The position numbers were made by a program, and so were the translations under genes. Source: Butyrivibrio sp. MC2013 (GTDB lineage Bacteria > Bacillota > Clostridia > Lachnospirales > Lachnospiraceae). Taken from it: a stretch of 64,000 nt of DNA. A model generated the notes under the pieces. That model searched no databases and was not told the origin of the DNA. It worked only from the letters and a program-made list of their open reading frames with translations. The stretch lies in assembly GCF_000424585.1 (NCBI RefSeq), contig NZ_KE384211.1, forward strand, positions 62,001 to 126,000. Direction: 5' to 3'. Within the stretch, counting starts at the first letter, position 1, and each line of letters starts with the position of its first letter. Shown here piece after piece: positions 33,951 to 43,809 of the stretch.

Positions 33951-36176
33951 ATGAGCATGATCAATATCCTGGATAAGATAACAGTAGACCAGATTGCAGC
34001 GGGTGAAGTGGTTGAGAGACCCTCATCCGTAGTAAAAGAGCTGGTGGAGAATGCATTAGACTCAGGAGCTACTGCCATCACTGTGGAGATCAGAGGCGGC
34101 GGCAGCGAACTTATAAGAGTGTCTGATAACGGCTGCGGTATTGAAAGGTCTGAGATAAAGAAGGCCTTTATGAGACATGCTACCAGCAAGCTTATTAACA
34201 TTTCCGATCTCTTCTCGCTGACTACTCTGGGATTTAGAGGTGAAGCTCTCTCTTCAATAGCAGCCATAGCCCAGGTAGAGATGATCACAAAGACCGTGGA
34301 ATCCCTTACAGGCTGCAGATATGTGATAGAGGGCGGTGAAGAGAAGAGCCTTGAAGAGATAGGCGCCCCTACAGGCACTACCATCATCGTAAGGAATCTC
34401 TTCTACAATACACCTGCCAGAAAGAAGTTCCTGAAATCAGACAGAACAGAAGCAAGCGCCATAGCCGATCTTATGGAGCATCTGGCTCTTGATAATCCTT
34501 CTGTATCCTTTAGCTTTATCAATAACAAGGATGACAGATTCCATACTTCCGGCAACGGAGATCTCAAAGAGCTGATATACAGGATTTACGGACGTGATGT
34601 AAGCCTGGCTCTGGTGCCTGTCAAATGCGAAACAGACGGCGTATCCATGGAGGGCTATGTCGGTGAGCCCAGCATTAATCGATCCAACAGAAACTGCGAG
34701 ATATTCTTTGTAAACGGCAGATATATCAGGGACAAGCTCCTGTCCAAGGCTGTGGAAGAGGGCTGCAGAGAGTACCTGATGCAGCACAAATTCCCCTTCT
34801 GTGTCCTGCACTTTGTAATGGAGCCTGACCTCATAGATGTTAATGTCCATCCCTCAAAGATGGAGATCAAATTCCAGAATCAGCAGACCCTCTTTGAATT
34901 TGTAAGGCAGAATATCCAGCAGATACTACGTAATAAGGAGATGATCCCTGAAGCCCTGCGCAATGAAAAAGAGGATCTGGCTGCAGCTGCCATGAGGCAG
35001 AAGAGGCTTGATGCCTATGCTCTACATGAGCAGATAGGTTCTACAGGAATGACAGGTATATTCCATGGCAATTTTGATACAAAGGGCAATCAGATAGGAG
35101 CAGCTCTTTTCCTTAATGAGAGTCATGATGATCCCGCAAGTCATGCTCATCAGCCCTCAGAGCATATACCTTCACCTGATAATACAAAAAAGGAAGAGTT
35201 CTTTTTTGATGACAGCACTAAGGATGAACCCTCCAGATATAAGGATCAGGATCCAAAGGCTGATAAAGAAAGAACCATAGAGCCTTTTGAAGCAAAGCGA
35301 CTTGAAGAAAAGAAGGATAAGTCAGCCGCAGAAGCCATAGTCCTGAATAATGTGGCCACAAGCCCTGTCAGGATTGCGGACAATGACAAGAATCCCATCT
35401 GGGCAAGGCACGGCGAGGATAATCCTGAAAGGATCAAGGCCAATGAGAAACTGGTGACCAAAATACTGGGCGAAACTGCTGCAAAACCTGCCAGTTATGA
35501 ATCACCTGTTATCAAAAAAGACACTGTTACCATCATCGAAAAGCCCATTCAGATGGAGATGTTCGATGACAAGATGCTCTCAGCTGATAACAGAAAAGAA
35601 TACAAGATCCTGGGCCAGGTCTTTGATACATATTGGATCCTGGAGTTCAGAGACAAGCTGTATATAGTAGATCAGCATGCAGCCCATGAGAAGGTTAACT
35701 TTGAGAGGATGATGAAGCGTTTCAAGGCCAAGGAGCTTCTTAGCCAGAATATCACACCTCCCATTATCCTGACTCTTACAGCCTCTGAAAACGAGATATA
35801 CCTCAGATACAGAGAATACTTTGAGAAGCTGGGCTTTGTCATTGATGAGTTTGGAGGTAATGACTATGCCATGAGGGCTATCCCCATGGATCTCTACGGC
35901 TCAAATGATGCCAAGAGCATGTTCATGGAAGTACTTGATGAGCTGGATAGCTCTTCAGATCACAGAGAACCTGACCTTATATACTACAAGATCGCTTCTA
36001 TGGCCTGCAAAGCCTCTGTCAAAGGCGGCAACAGGATGAATATGGCTGAAATGGAAGCTTTGATAGATGAACTTTTGACACTTGATAACCCCTATAATTG
36101 CCCTCACGGCAGACCCACCATTATATCCATGAGCAAATATGAGCTGGAGAAGCGCTTTAAGAGGGTTGTGGAGTAA
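33951..36176 (+). CDS. mutL: DNA mismatch repair protein MutL
   Basis: GHKL ATPase and strand-nicking factor of mismatch repair. The 741 residues show KITVDQIAAGEVVERPSSVVKELVENALDSG, SDNGCGI and GFRGEALSSI of the ATPase, then a variable linker, and a C-terminal DQHAAHEKVNFE near residue 574, the endonuclease motif DQHA(x)2E(x)4E. ACKASVKGG and CPHGRP complete the metal site. An intact nicking motif fits a species without MutH. The linker (about residues 360-540) is long, acidic and repetitive in K/E/D. GAGG precedes the ATG by seven bases. Confidence 0.96.
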   Translation: MSMINILDKITVDQIAAGEVVERPSSVVKELVENALDSGATAITVEIRGGGSELIRVSDNGCGIERSEIKKAFMRHATSKLINISDLFSLTTLGFRGEALSSIAAIAQVEMITKTVESLTGCRYVIEGGEEKSLEEIGAPTGTTIIVRNLFYNTPARKKFLKSDRTEASAIADLMEHLALDNPSVSFSFINNKDDRFHTSGNGDLKELIYRIYGRDVSLALVPVKCETDGVSMEGYVGEPSINRSNRNCEIFFVNGRYIRDKLLSKAVEEGCREYLMQHKFPFCVLHFVMEPDLIDVNVHPSKMEIKFQNQQTLFEFVRQNIQQILRNKEMIPEALRNEKEDLAAAAMRQKRLDAYALHEQIGSTGMTGIFHGNFDTKGNQIGAALFLNESHDDPASHAHQPSEHIPSPDNTKKEEFFFDDSTKDEPSRYKDQDPKADKERTIEPFEAKRLEEKKDKSAAEAIVLNNVATSPVRIADNDKNPIWARHGEDNPERIKANEKLVTKILGETAAKPASYESPVIKKDTVTIIEKPIQMEMFDDKMLSADNRKEYKILGQVFDTYWILEFRDKLYIVDQHAAHEKVNFERMMKRFKAKELLSQNITPPIILTLTASENEIYLRYREYFEKLGFVIDEFGGNDYAMRAIPMDLYGSNDAKSMFMEVLDELDSSSDHREPDLIYYKIASMACKASVKGGNRMNMAEMEALIDELLTLDNPYNCPHGRPTIISMSKYELEKRFKRVVE

Positions 36177-36185
36177 ACTCATAAT

Positions 36186-37115
36186 ATGAATAAACTTATA
36201 ATCCTTACAGGCCCCACGGCAGTAGGCAAGTCCAGGTTATCCATAAGCCTTGCAAAGGCAGTAGGAGGCGAGATAATATCTGCTGATTCCATGCAGGTAT
36301 ATCGTCATATGGATATTGGTACCGATAAGATAAAGGCAAAGGACACAGATGGTGTCCCTCATCATCTTATTGATGTCCTGGAGCCTGATGAAGATTTTAA
36401 TGTAGTCCTTTTTCAGCAGAAAGCAAAGGAAGCCATGGACGGTATATACAAAAGAGGTCATATACCGATCCTTGTAGGAGGAACAGGCTTTTATATCCAG
36501 TCTGTACTTTATGATATTGATTTTACCCAGACTGATTCTGATACCACTTACAGGAAAGGTCTGGAGCAGATCGCCATGGTCAAGGGCCCGGAAGTACTTC
36601 ATGACAGGCTAAGGCTCATTGATCCTGTATCTGCTGAGGATATACCTGCAGGAAATGTAAAACGTGTGATAAGGGCCCTTGAATTCTATGAAAAGACCGG
36701 CAGGAGAATATCGGATCACAACAAAGAGCAGCATGAAAAAACTTCTCCCTATGATTTCAGATACTTTGTCCTTACTGATGACAGGCAGTATCTCTATGAA
36801 AGGATAGAGAAAAGGATAGACATGATGATAGAAGAAGGTCTGGTAGATGAATGCAGGCGTCTCCTTGATATGGGCCTTAAGGATGATATGACATCCATGC
36901 AGGGGCTTGGATACAGAGAGATTATGGGCTATCTTAAGGGAGAGTATGATCTGGACAGAGCTATTTATCTTATCAAGCTCAACACCAGGCATTTTGCAAA
37001 GAGGCAGCTGACCTGGTTTCGCAGGGAGAAGGATGTGATATGGCTTGACAAGTCCATGTATAATAGAGACGATGCTCTGGTATTAAAAGAGCTCTTATCA
37101 CATTTAGATCAGTAA
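36186..37115 (+). CDS. miaA: tRNA dimethylallyltransferase MiaA
   Basis: Transfers a dimethylallyl group to A37 of tRNAs reading UNN codons, the substrate for MiaB. The 309-residue protein begins MNKLIILTGPTAVGKSRLSISLA with the P-loop GPTAVGKS, followed by DSMQVYRHMDIGTDK, VGGTGFYIQS and TSMQGLGYREIMGYL. It starts nine bases after the mutL stop; the mutS-mutL-miaA order is usual in Firmicutes. Confidence 0.96.
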   Translation: MNKLIILTGPTAVGKSRLSISLAKAVGGEIISADSMQVYRHMDIGTDKIKAKDTDGVPHHLIDVLEPDEDFNVVLFQQKAKEAMDGIYKRGHIPILVGGTGFYIQSVLYDIDFTQTDSDTTYRKGLEQIAMVKGPEVLHDRLRLIDPVSAEDIPAGNVKRVIRALEFYEKTGRRISDHNKEQHEKTSPYDFRYFVLTDDRQYLYERIEKRIDMMIEEGLVDECRRLLDMGLKDDMTSMQGLGYREIMGYLKGEYDLDRAIYLIKLNTRHFAKRQLTWFRREKDVIWLDKSMYNRDDALVLKELLSHLDQ

Positions 37116-37128
37116 ATAGAGGTATAAG

Positions 37129-38436
37129 ATGCACAATAGTAATACAGCTTCAATATATGAAAGTCTTGGGATCTCAAAGGAGGTCTATGAATTTGGCGAA
37201 AAGATTTTAGAAGGCCTTAGAGAAAGATTTGATCATATTGACGAGATCGCAGAATACAACCAGCTTAAGGTAATAGGTGCCATGCAAAAGGCCAGGGTCC
37301 AGGAGGCCTGCCTTATGGGTACCACAGGCTATGGTTATAACGATACAGGCAGGGATACTCTGGAAGAGGTCTATGCCAATATCTTTCATACAGAAGATGC
37401 CCTGGTAAGACCCCAGATCACCTGCGGTACTCATGCTCTTGCCCTGGCACTTATGAGCAATCTTCGCCCGGGCGATGAGCTTTTGTCCCCTGTGGGCAAG
37501 CCCTATGATACCCTCGAAGAGGTCATAGGCATCAGACCTTCCAAGGGTTCACTCAAGGAATACGGCATCAGCTATTCTCAGGTAGACCTTCTTCCTGACG
37601 GAAGCTTTGATTATGAAGGCATCAAAAATGCCATAAATGACAAAACAAGGCTTGTGACAATCCAAAGGTCCAAGGGTTATCAGACTCGTCCCACCTTATC
37701 AGTTGAGAGGATAGGCGAACTGATTTCCTTTATCAAGTCTGTTAAGAGCGATATCATCTGCATGGTAGACAACTGCTATGGAGAATTTATTGAGACAATA
37801 GAGCCTTCCGATCTTGGAGCTGATATGGTGGTAGGATCACTTATCAAGAATCCCGGCGGCGGACTGGCTCCTATAGGCGGATATATTGCAGGCAGGAAGG
37901 ATTGCATCGAAAATGCGGCATACAGGCTTACAAGTCCCGGCCTTGGCAAGGAGGTAGGAGCTTCTCTTGGAGTCCTCCCCAGCTTTTATCAGGGTCTTTT
38001 CCTTGCGCCTACTGTTGCCGCCGGAGCTCTTAAGGGTGCTATCTTTGCTGCCAATATCTATGAGAGATTCGGCTTTGATGTAGTTCCAAACGGCTCTGAA
38101 GAAAGGTATGACATTATCCAGGCTGTGTCTTTTGGAAAGCCTGAAGGCGTCATCGCCTTTTGTGAAGGTATCCAGGCTGCAGCTCCTGTTGACAGCTTTG
38201 TAACCCCCGAACCCTGGGATATGCCCGGCTATGACAGCCAGGTGATCATGGCTGCAGGTGCCTTTGTATCAGGCTCTTCCATAGAGCTGAGCGCAGACGG
38301 CCCAATTTGCCCTCCCTATGCAGTATACTTCCAGGGCGGCCTTACATTTCCTCATGCCAAGTTCGGAATATTGAAAACTGTGCAGTATATGCTTGATAAA
38401 GGGCTTGTAGACAAAGCTCAACTTGTAGTAAAATAA
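37129..38436 (+). CDS. Methionine gamma-lyase-like PLP enzyme (YnbB/aluminium-resistance family)
   Basis: A 435-residue cytoplasmic fold-type I PLP protein of the PF06838 family. ITCGTHALALAL binds the cofactor phosphate, MVDNCYGEFIE carries the Asp contacting the pyridine ring, and GSLIKNPGGGLAPIGGYIAG holds the probable Schiff-base lysine. The family is named for a methionine gamma-lyase similarity and for an aluminium-resistance phenotype, but its physiological substrate is not firmly established. It sits 13 bases after miaA, as in many Firmicutes where it lies beside the mutSL-miaA genes. Confidence 0.88.
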   Translation: MHNSNTASIYESLGISKEVYEFGEKILEGLRERFDHIDEIAEYNQLKVIGAMQKARVQEACLMGTTGYGYNDTGRDTLEEVYANIFHTEDALVRPQITCGTHALALALMSNLRPGDELLSPVGKPYDTLEEVIGIRPSKGSLKEYGISYSQVDLLPDGSFDYEGIKNAINDKTRLVTIQRSKGYQTRPTLSVERIGELISFIKSVKSDIICMVDNCYGEFIETIEPSDLGADMVVGSLIKNPGGGLAPIGGYIAGRKDCIENAAYRLTSPGLGKEVGASLGVLPSFYQGLFLAPTVAAGALKGAIFAANIYERFGFDVVPNGSEERYDIIQAVSFGKPEGVIAFCEGIQAAAPVDSFVTPEPWDMPGYDSQVIMAAGAFVSGSSIELSADGPICPPYAVYFQGGLTFPHAKFGILKTVQYMLDKGLVDKAQLVVK

Positions 38437-38482
38437 TTAAGCACGCTATTTTTCTTTATTTCACAGTTTTCGGAGGTTTGTT

Positions 38483-39487
38483 TTGAATAACTTATTCGGT
38501 ATAGATCTTGGCACAAATGCCATTAAGATATATAACAAGTCAACTGACTCTGTTACAGTCCAGAAGAATATGATCGCCATCCAGAACAAGAATAATGTCC
38601 TGGCATACGGCGATGCAGCATACGAGATGTACGAAAAGGCTCCTGATAATATTTCTGTATCAAGGCCCCTTAACAGCGGTGTCATCGCCCAGATCAATCA
38701 CATGGAGATGCTCATGCGCCTCTTTATCGGCGATGAGATGAATGGCAATGTCAAGGCCGCTGATTATTACATCGCAATACCTTACGATATTACAGCTGTT
38801 GAGCAGAGAGCTTTTACAGATCTGATCCACGAATCCAATATCAAAGCCCGCAAGGTCAATGTAGTATATAAGCCCATTGCAGACGGACTGGGCATGGATG
38901 TGGATGTTAAGAATTCCAATGGTGTACTGGTAGTAAATGTAGGCTTTGATACTACAGAGATCTCAGTATTGTCACTGGGCGGAATAGTACAGTCCAAGCT
39001 CATAAAGGTAGGTGGCAGAAAGTTTGATGATTCCATAAGGACCGCAATCCGTAAGGAATACAGCCTTATCGTAGGCAGCAAGACTGCTGAAAATGTTAAG
39101 ATAGCACTCAGAGACTTAGAGAAAGAGGGCAAGCCTGCTGTAGTATACGGCAGGGATATTGTTACAGGTCTTCCCATTGAAAGAGAGATCCCTACAGATA
39201 TTATCAATTATGCCCTTGTAGAGAACTTTGATAACATACTTGATAATGTAAGAGCAATTCTTGAGCGTACGCCTCCGGAACTGGCTGCGGATATTTACAA
39301 GAACGGCCTCTACCTTACAGGTGGTGCCTCCCAGGTATGTCACCTGGCTCAGCAGATTTCCAACGGCTGCGGACTGAATGTTAATATTTCTGAGGAACCC
39401 GTTGAATCAGTTGCACTTGGTCTTTCCAAGATCATCAAGGATGACCAGTACAAGTCACTTGCCATAGCAGAGGGCTCAGTTAAATGA
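38483..39487 (+). CDS. mreB: MreB-family rod-shape-determining actin homologue
   Basis: Forms membrane-bound filaments that guide side-wall synthesis. The start is TTG at 38483, chosen because GGAGG lies six bases before it and no other start fits. The 334 residues begin NNLFGIDLGTNAIKIY (phosphate 1), followed by VVNVGFDTTEISVLSLGG (phosphate 2) and YLTGGASQVCHLAQQIS (adenosine motif). It is first of mreB-mreC-mreD-mrdA-rodA and overlaps mreC by four bases. Several residues of the standard motifs are slightly changed (GTNAIKIY, GFDTTE for GGGTTE), so it could be a paralogue beside a main MreB elsewhere. Confidence 0.9.
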   Translation: MNNLFGIDLGTNAIKIYNKSTDSVTVQKNMIAIQNKNNVLAYGDAAYEMYEKAPDNISVSRPLNSGVIAQINHMEMLMRLFIGDEMNGNVKAADYYIAIPYDITAVEQRAFTDLIHESNIKARKVNVVYKPIADGLGMDVDVKNSNGVLVVNVGFDTTEISVLSLGGIVQSKLIKVGGRKFDDSIRTAIRKEYSLIVGSKTAENVKIALRDLEKEGKPAVVYGRDIVTGLPIEREIPTDIINYALVENFDNILDNVRAILERTPPELAADIYKNGLYLTGGASQVCHLAQQISNGCGLNVNISEEPVESVALGLSKIIKDDQYKSLAIAEGSVK

Positions 39488-40368
39488 ATCCTGTGATCAA
39501 TAAGAGAGGAGATAAGTTTTCCATTCCGGGCAAATATCTCCTCTTTGCTTTAACAATTGTTTCCATAGCACTTATTGTAATAACATTGACAACTAACCTG
39601 TTTTCCGGTGTCGCTGGCACGGTGGCAGGTGTTTTTGTGGTACCTTTTCAAAAGGGTATCAGCACAGCAGGAAGCTATGTTAAAGATAAGGCCGAATACT
39701 TTGCTGATATGTCCACACTCCGCGAGGAGAACGGTGTTCTTAGACAGCAGGTAGAGGAACTAAAGGAAGAAAATGCCAGGCTTACTCAGGATAAGTATGA
39801 GCTTGATAACCTGAGAGACCTCTACGAACTGGACAAGGAATACAGCTCATATTCCAAAACCGGTGCCAGGATCATAGCCAGGGATACAGGCAACTGGTAC
39901 AGCAATTTCGTTATAGATAAGGGCACTGATGACGGTCTGGATATTGATATGAATATTATCGCAGGTGGCGGACTTGTAGGCAGGATCACTTCCATAGGTC
40001 CCGGATGGTCCAAGGTCACATCTGTGATATCCGATAATATCTCCACCAGCTCCATGGTCCTCAATACAGGTGATAATCTTATAGTAACCGGTGACCTGGA
40101 GAGCTATAGTGAGGGAGTCATTACATTTTCCAAGCTTCAGGATGATATAGATGCTGTAAGCATAGGAGATAAGGTAGTGACCAGCAATATCTCTGATAAA
40201 TATCTTCCCGGTATACTTGTAGGCTATATCACTTCTATTGAAGCTGATTCCAATAATCTTACCAAATCAGGTACACTTACGCCTGCTGTGGACTTTGAAC
40301 ATCTGGATGAGGTTCTGGTCATAACCAGCAAGAAACAGGTAATTAATTCTGAAACTCCTGATGATTAG
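39484..40368 (+). CDS. mreC: Rod-shape-determining protein MreC
   Basis: Bitopic elongasome protein linking MreB to penicillin-binding proteins. The 294 residues have a short cytoplasmic start, one span (YLLFALTIVSIALIVITLTTNLFSG), a coiled coil (LREENGVLRQQVEELKEENARLTQDKYELDNLRDLYEL) and a double beta-barrel with GTDDGLDIDMNIIAGGGLVGRI and GDKVVTSNISDKYLPGILVGYI. Length and order match the family. ATG overlaps the mreB stop (ATGA). Confidence 0.94.
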   Translation: MNPVINKRGDKFSIPGKYLLFALTIVSIALIVITLTTNLFSGVAGTVAGVFVVPFQKGISTAGSYVKDKAEYFADMSTLREENGVLRQQVEELKEENARLTQDKYELDNLRDLYELDKEYSSYSKTGARIIARDTGNWYSNFVIDKGTDDGLDIDMNIIAGGGLVGRITSIGPGWSKVTSVISDNISTSSMVLNTGDNLIVTGDLESYSEGVITFSKLQDDIDAVSIGDKVVTSNISDKYLPGILVGYITSIEADSNNLTKSGTLTPAVDFEHLDEVLVITSKKQVINSETPDD

Positions 40369-40403
40369 TATCATGAGTTCATCATTGAGGTATTAGGATC
40401 AAT

Positions 40404-40922
40404 ATGAGAAAAACTCTTGTTACTTTCGTACTTATAATCATATGCTTTATTTTTCAAAGCTCTGTATTTTCATATTTCAGCTTTGGTGGTATTGTACCTA
40501 ATCTTCTGATCATCATTACTGCTTCAACCGCCATGATGAGAGGGGAGAAGGCAGGACTTTTTACTGGCTTTTTTGCAGGACTTTTGGCTGATATTTTCTT
40601 TGGAGACTTTATCTGTATATATGCCATCATTTATATGTATGAGGGCTATATCTGCGGTTTCTTCCACAGAGTCTTCTTTCCGGATAATTATATTCTTCCC
40701 CTCGCGCTTATCAGTATAAGTGACTTTATATCCGGCTTTATTTATTATATATTGATGTTCCTGCTCAGGGCCAGATTTGATATGGGTCATTATATGACAC
40801 ATGTGATTATTCCCGAGCTTATCTATACCAGTGTGGTAGCAGTATTTGTTTATCCTATTATCCTCTTCGTAAATACGAAAATGGATATGATCGTATCAAA
40901 GGGGGCACGTAAATTTGTTTGA
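40404..40922 (+). CDS. mreD: Rod-shape-determining protein MreD
   Basis: Small polytopic membrane protein of the elongasome, 172 residues with about five spans (LVTFVLIIICFIFQSSVFSYF, LLIIITASTAMM, GLFTGFFAGLLADIFFG, the YILPLALISISDFISGFIYYILMF stretch and a last span VVAVFVYPIILFV). The GLFxGFxxGLLxDxxxG pattern is typical of MreD. It lies between mreC and mrdA, whose TTG start overlaps its end by eight bases. Confidence 0.92.
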   Translation: MRKTLVTFVLIIICFIFQSSVFSYFSFGGIVPNLLIIITASTAMMRGEKAGLFTGFFAGLLADIFFGDFICIYAIIYMYEGYICGFFHRVFFPDNYILPLALISISDFISGFIYYILMFLLRARFDMGHYMTHVIIPELIYTSVVAVFVYPIILFVNTKMDMIVSKGARKFV

Positions 40923-43767
40923 TGACCTTAAAGATATAGTCCTGAAATTTCTTACATCCCGCTTTACCATAATAGGACTGGTGGGACTCCTTCTTACAAG
41001 CGGGCTTGTTACCCGTCTCTTCAATCTCCAGATCGTAAACGGCGAATCCTATCTGGACTCTTTTCAGCTGCGCATCAAAAAGGAAAAGGATATACCTGCT
41101 ACCAGGGGCAATATCTACGATTGTAACGGTAACCTACTGGCATATAATGAGCTGGCCAATTCTGTTGTTATTGAAGATGTATTTGAATCCGGCTCTTCCC
41201 GTCATGCCAATATTAACGAGACTCTGGGCAGGGTAATAGACATTGTAGAGAAAAACGGAGATGAAGTAGTCAGTGACCTTAATATACAGCTTTCAGATTC
41301 CGGAGAATTTGAGTTTACCGTTAGCGGAAGCTCTCTACTAAGGTTCCTTGCCGATGTATACGGCTATTCAAGGACAGATAATCTTAAGTTTGAAGAGAAA
41401 AGCTCCACTGCTCTTGATGTTATGAATTATCTTGGCAACAAGTTCAAGATCGGAGAGTATACAGATCCCCAGGACAAGAGTTCTTTTGTAGCCGGAAGAG
41501 GTATGAGCAGCCGAAGGTTTCTGCAACTGGCAACCCTTAGATATAACATGAATCTCAACTCATTCCAGAAATATATTGATACCTCCATTGCAGAAAACGT
41601 ATCTGATCAGACTGTATCGGATATCATGGAGAACAGTATCGATCTGGAAGGTGTGAGCATAAAAGAGAGCACCTCCAGAAAATATGTTGACTCCAAGTAT
41701 TTTGCTCAGGTAATAGGCTATACAGGCAAGGTATCCTTGTCAGAGCTGGAGACTTTAAGGGCTGAGAATCCCGGTATGAATTATTCCGGCAATGATACTG
41801 TAGGCAAATCCGGTATCGAACAGACCATGGAGACAGTCCTCCAGGGTAAGAAGGGCTCGGAAACCGTATACGTTGACAAGATGGGGCAGGCACTGGAGAC
41901 CAGCGAATACGTAGAGCCTATAGCCGGCAATGATGTCTATCTTACCATTGACAAGGATCTGACTGAGCTTGCTTATGATGTGCTTGAGAGCAGGCTTGCA
42001 GGTATACTTTCTGCCAAGATAGTCAACAGTAAGGAAGTCAATATACCTGCAAATTCCAGCGATCTCATGATCCCTGTTTATGATGTATATTACAAGCTTT
42101 TCGAGAATACGGTCATTGATGTAACCCATTTTGACGATCCCCATGCAGGTGAAACAGAGAAAAAGGTCAAAGAGGTATTTGATGATAAGTTGTCATCAGT
42201 TCTCCTGGGCCTTAGAGCAGAGCTTACAGATACCAAAACCCCTTATGACCAGCTCAGTCTTGAGTACAAGAACTATGAGACCTATATTACAGACAGCTTG
42301 AGAAATAAGGGAGTTCTCACAGGTGAGAATTCTGAGGATGAGACTTATATCAAGTACAAGACAGACGAGACAATATCTCTGAATGAATATCTCCATTATG
42401 CAATAATGCAGAACTGGATAGACATCTCTTTGCTTAACCTGGATAGCCAGTATTCTGCATCAGATGAAGTTTTTATCAATATCGTTGATTATATAAATGA
42501 GTTTTTGACCAGGGATGTGACTTTCCACAAGATGCTATACAGGTATATGCTGGCATCTGATATGGTAACAGGTAGAGATTGCTGCGAGCTGCTGCTTGAG
42601 CAAAAGGTCGTAAGCCTTGACGATGATGAAATGGCCCTCTGGAAGGGTTCTGCTGAAAATTCATATACTTTTATCATGAACAGGATAAAGAAACTGGACC
42701 TCACGCCTGCCCAGCTCAACCTGGATCCTTGTACCGGCTCAATGGTAATAGTGGATGTTAATACCGGAGACGTAAAAGCTCTGGTGTCCTACCCGGGTTA
42801 TGACAATAACAGGATGGCTAATGGAGTAGATGCCAAGTATTATGCCAGCCTGAGAGCCGACCTGTCTAATCCGCTATATAACTATGCAACTCAGCAAAAG
42901 ACAGCTCCCGGTTCAACCTACAAGCCCATGTCAGCAACAGCGGGGCTAATGGAAGGCGTGATCAGCACTGCATCAGAGATCACCTGTACAGGCATATTTG
43001 AAAAGATCTCTCCCCCGGCAAAGTGTTGGATATATCCCTCTGCTCACGGGACACTTGATGTTTCAGGGGGTATTACCAATTCCTGCAACGGTTTCTTTTA
43101 TGAAGTAGGCTACAGACTTGGAAATAATGGAAACGGCTATGACTCGGATATGGGTCTTGAAAGACTGGCCAAATATGCTGATATGTATGGTCTTACTGAC
43201 AAGAGCGGAGTTGAAATAGAAGAGAATGAACCCTCTGTATCTGATCAGGACGCTGTACGTTCTGCCATAGGTCAGGGCACCAATTCCTATACCACAACAC
43301 AGCTGGCCAGGTATATTACGAGTGTAGCCAATAACGGAACCACCTATAATCTGACTCTGATCGACAAGACCACAGACTCAGCCGGCAACCTTTTGGAGGA
43401 TTATTCTGCATCTGTAAGAAATACCATGGACAGCATACCCACTGAATACTGGAATGCTATTCATAAGGGTATGAGAGGCGTGGTAGAGTCAAGATCGGAT
43501 TATAAGGATATGAAGGTTGAGATAGCCGGCAAGACTGGTACGGCTCAGGAGCGTAAGGACAGAGCCAATCACGCTCTTTTTGTGAGCTATGCGCCGTATA
43601 GTAATCCTGAGATATCCATCACGACCAGAGTTGCCTATGGTTATTCTTCAACCTATGCTGCCAAGATCACTCATGATGTATATCAGTATTATTTTGGCGA
43701 AAAGACAAGAGAAGAGCTTTTGGGCGGCGAAGTAGAGCAGGTTAGCGGCGGTACCAATGACGACTAA
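40915..43767 (+). CDS. mrdA: Penicillin-binding protein 2 (class B transpeptidase), 950 aa
   Basis: Cross-links peptidoglycan during elongation. Start is TTG 40915 with GGGGG upstream, overlapping mreD by eight bases. One N-terminal span (FTIIGLVGLLLTSGLVTRLFNL), a pedestal domain (GNIYDCNGNLLAYNE), then the transpeptidase domain with catalytic serine in GSTYKPM (near residue 667), SCN (NSCNGFFYE) and KTGTA (near 872). At 950 residues it is well above the usual 600-750; two insertions lie about residues 60-230 and 360-600, the second within the run-up to the active site. Paired with rodA downstream. Confidence 0.93.
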   Translation: MFDDLKDIVLKFLTSRFTIIGLVGLLLTSGLVTRLFNLQIVNGESYLDSFQLRIKKEKDIPATRGNIYDCNGNLLAYNELANSVVIEDVFESGSSRHANINETLGRVIDIVEKNGDEVVSDLNIQLSDSGEFEFTVSGSSLLRFLADVYGYSRTDNLKFEEKSSTALDVMNYLGNKFKIGEYTDPQDKSSFVAGRGMSSRRFLQLATLRYNMNLNSFQKYIDTSIAENVSDQTVSDIMENSIDLEGVSIKESTSRKYVDSKYFAQVIGYTGKVSLSELETLRAENPGMNYSGNDTVGKSGIEQTMETVLQGKKGSETVYVDKMGQALETSEYVEPIAGNDVYLTIDKDLTELAYDVLESRLAGILSAKIVNSKEVNIPANSSDLMIPVYDVYYKLFENTVIDVTHFDDPHAGETEKKVKEVFDDKLSSVLLGLRAELTDTKTPYDQLSLEYKNYETYITDSLRNKGVLTGENSEDETYIKYKTDETISLNEYLHYAIMQNWIDISLLNLDSQYSASDEVFINIVDYINEFLTRDVTFHKMLYRYMLASDMVTGRDCCELLLEQKVVSLDDDEMALWKGSAENSYTFIMNRIKKLDLTPAQLNLDPCTGSMVIVDVNTGDVKALVSYPGYDNNRMANGVDAKYYASLRADLSNPLYNYATQQKTAPGSTYKPMSATAGLMEGVISTASEITCTGIFEKISPPAKCWIYPSAHGTLDVSGGITNSCNGFFYEVGYRLGNNGNGYDSDMGLERLAKYADMYGLTDKSGVEIEENEPSVSDQDAVRSAIGQGTNSYTTTQLARYITSVANNGTTYNLTLIDKTTDSAGNLLEDYSASVRNTMDSIPTEYWNAIHKGMRGVVESRSDYKDMKVEIAGKTGTAQERKDRANHALFVSYAPYSNPEISITTRVAYGYSSTYAAKITHDVYQYYFGEKTREELLGGEVEQVSGGTNDD

Positions 43768-43809
43768 TATAGCTGTAAGCTTTTGCTAGAGATAATTACG
43801 AGGTTTTAT

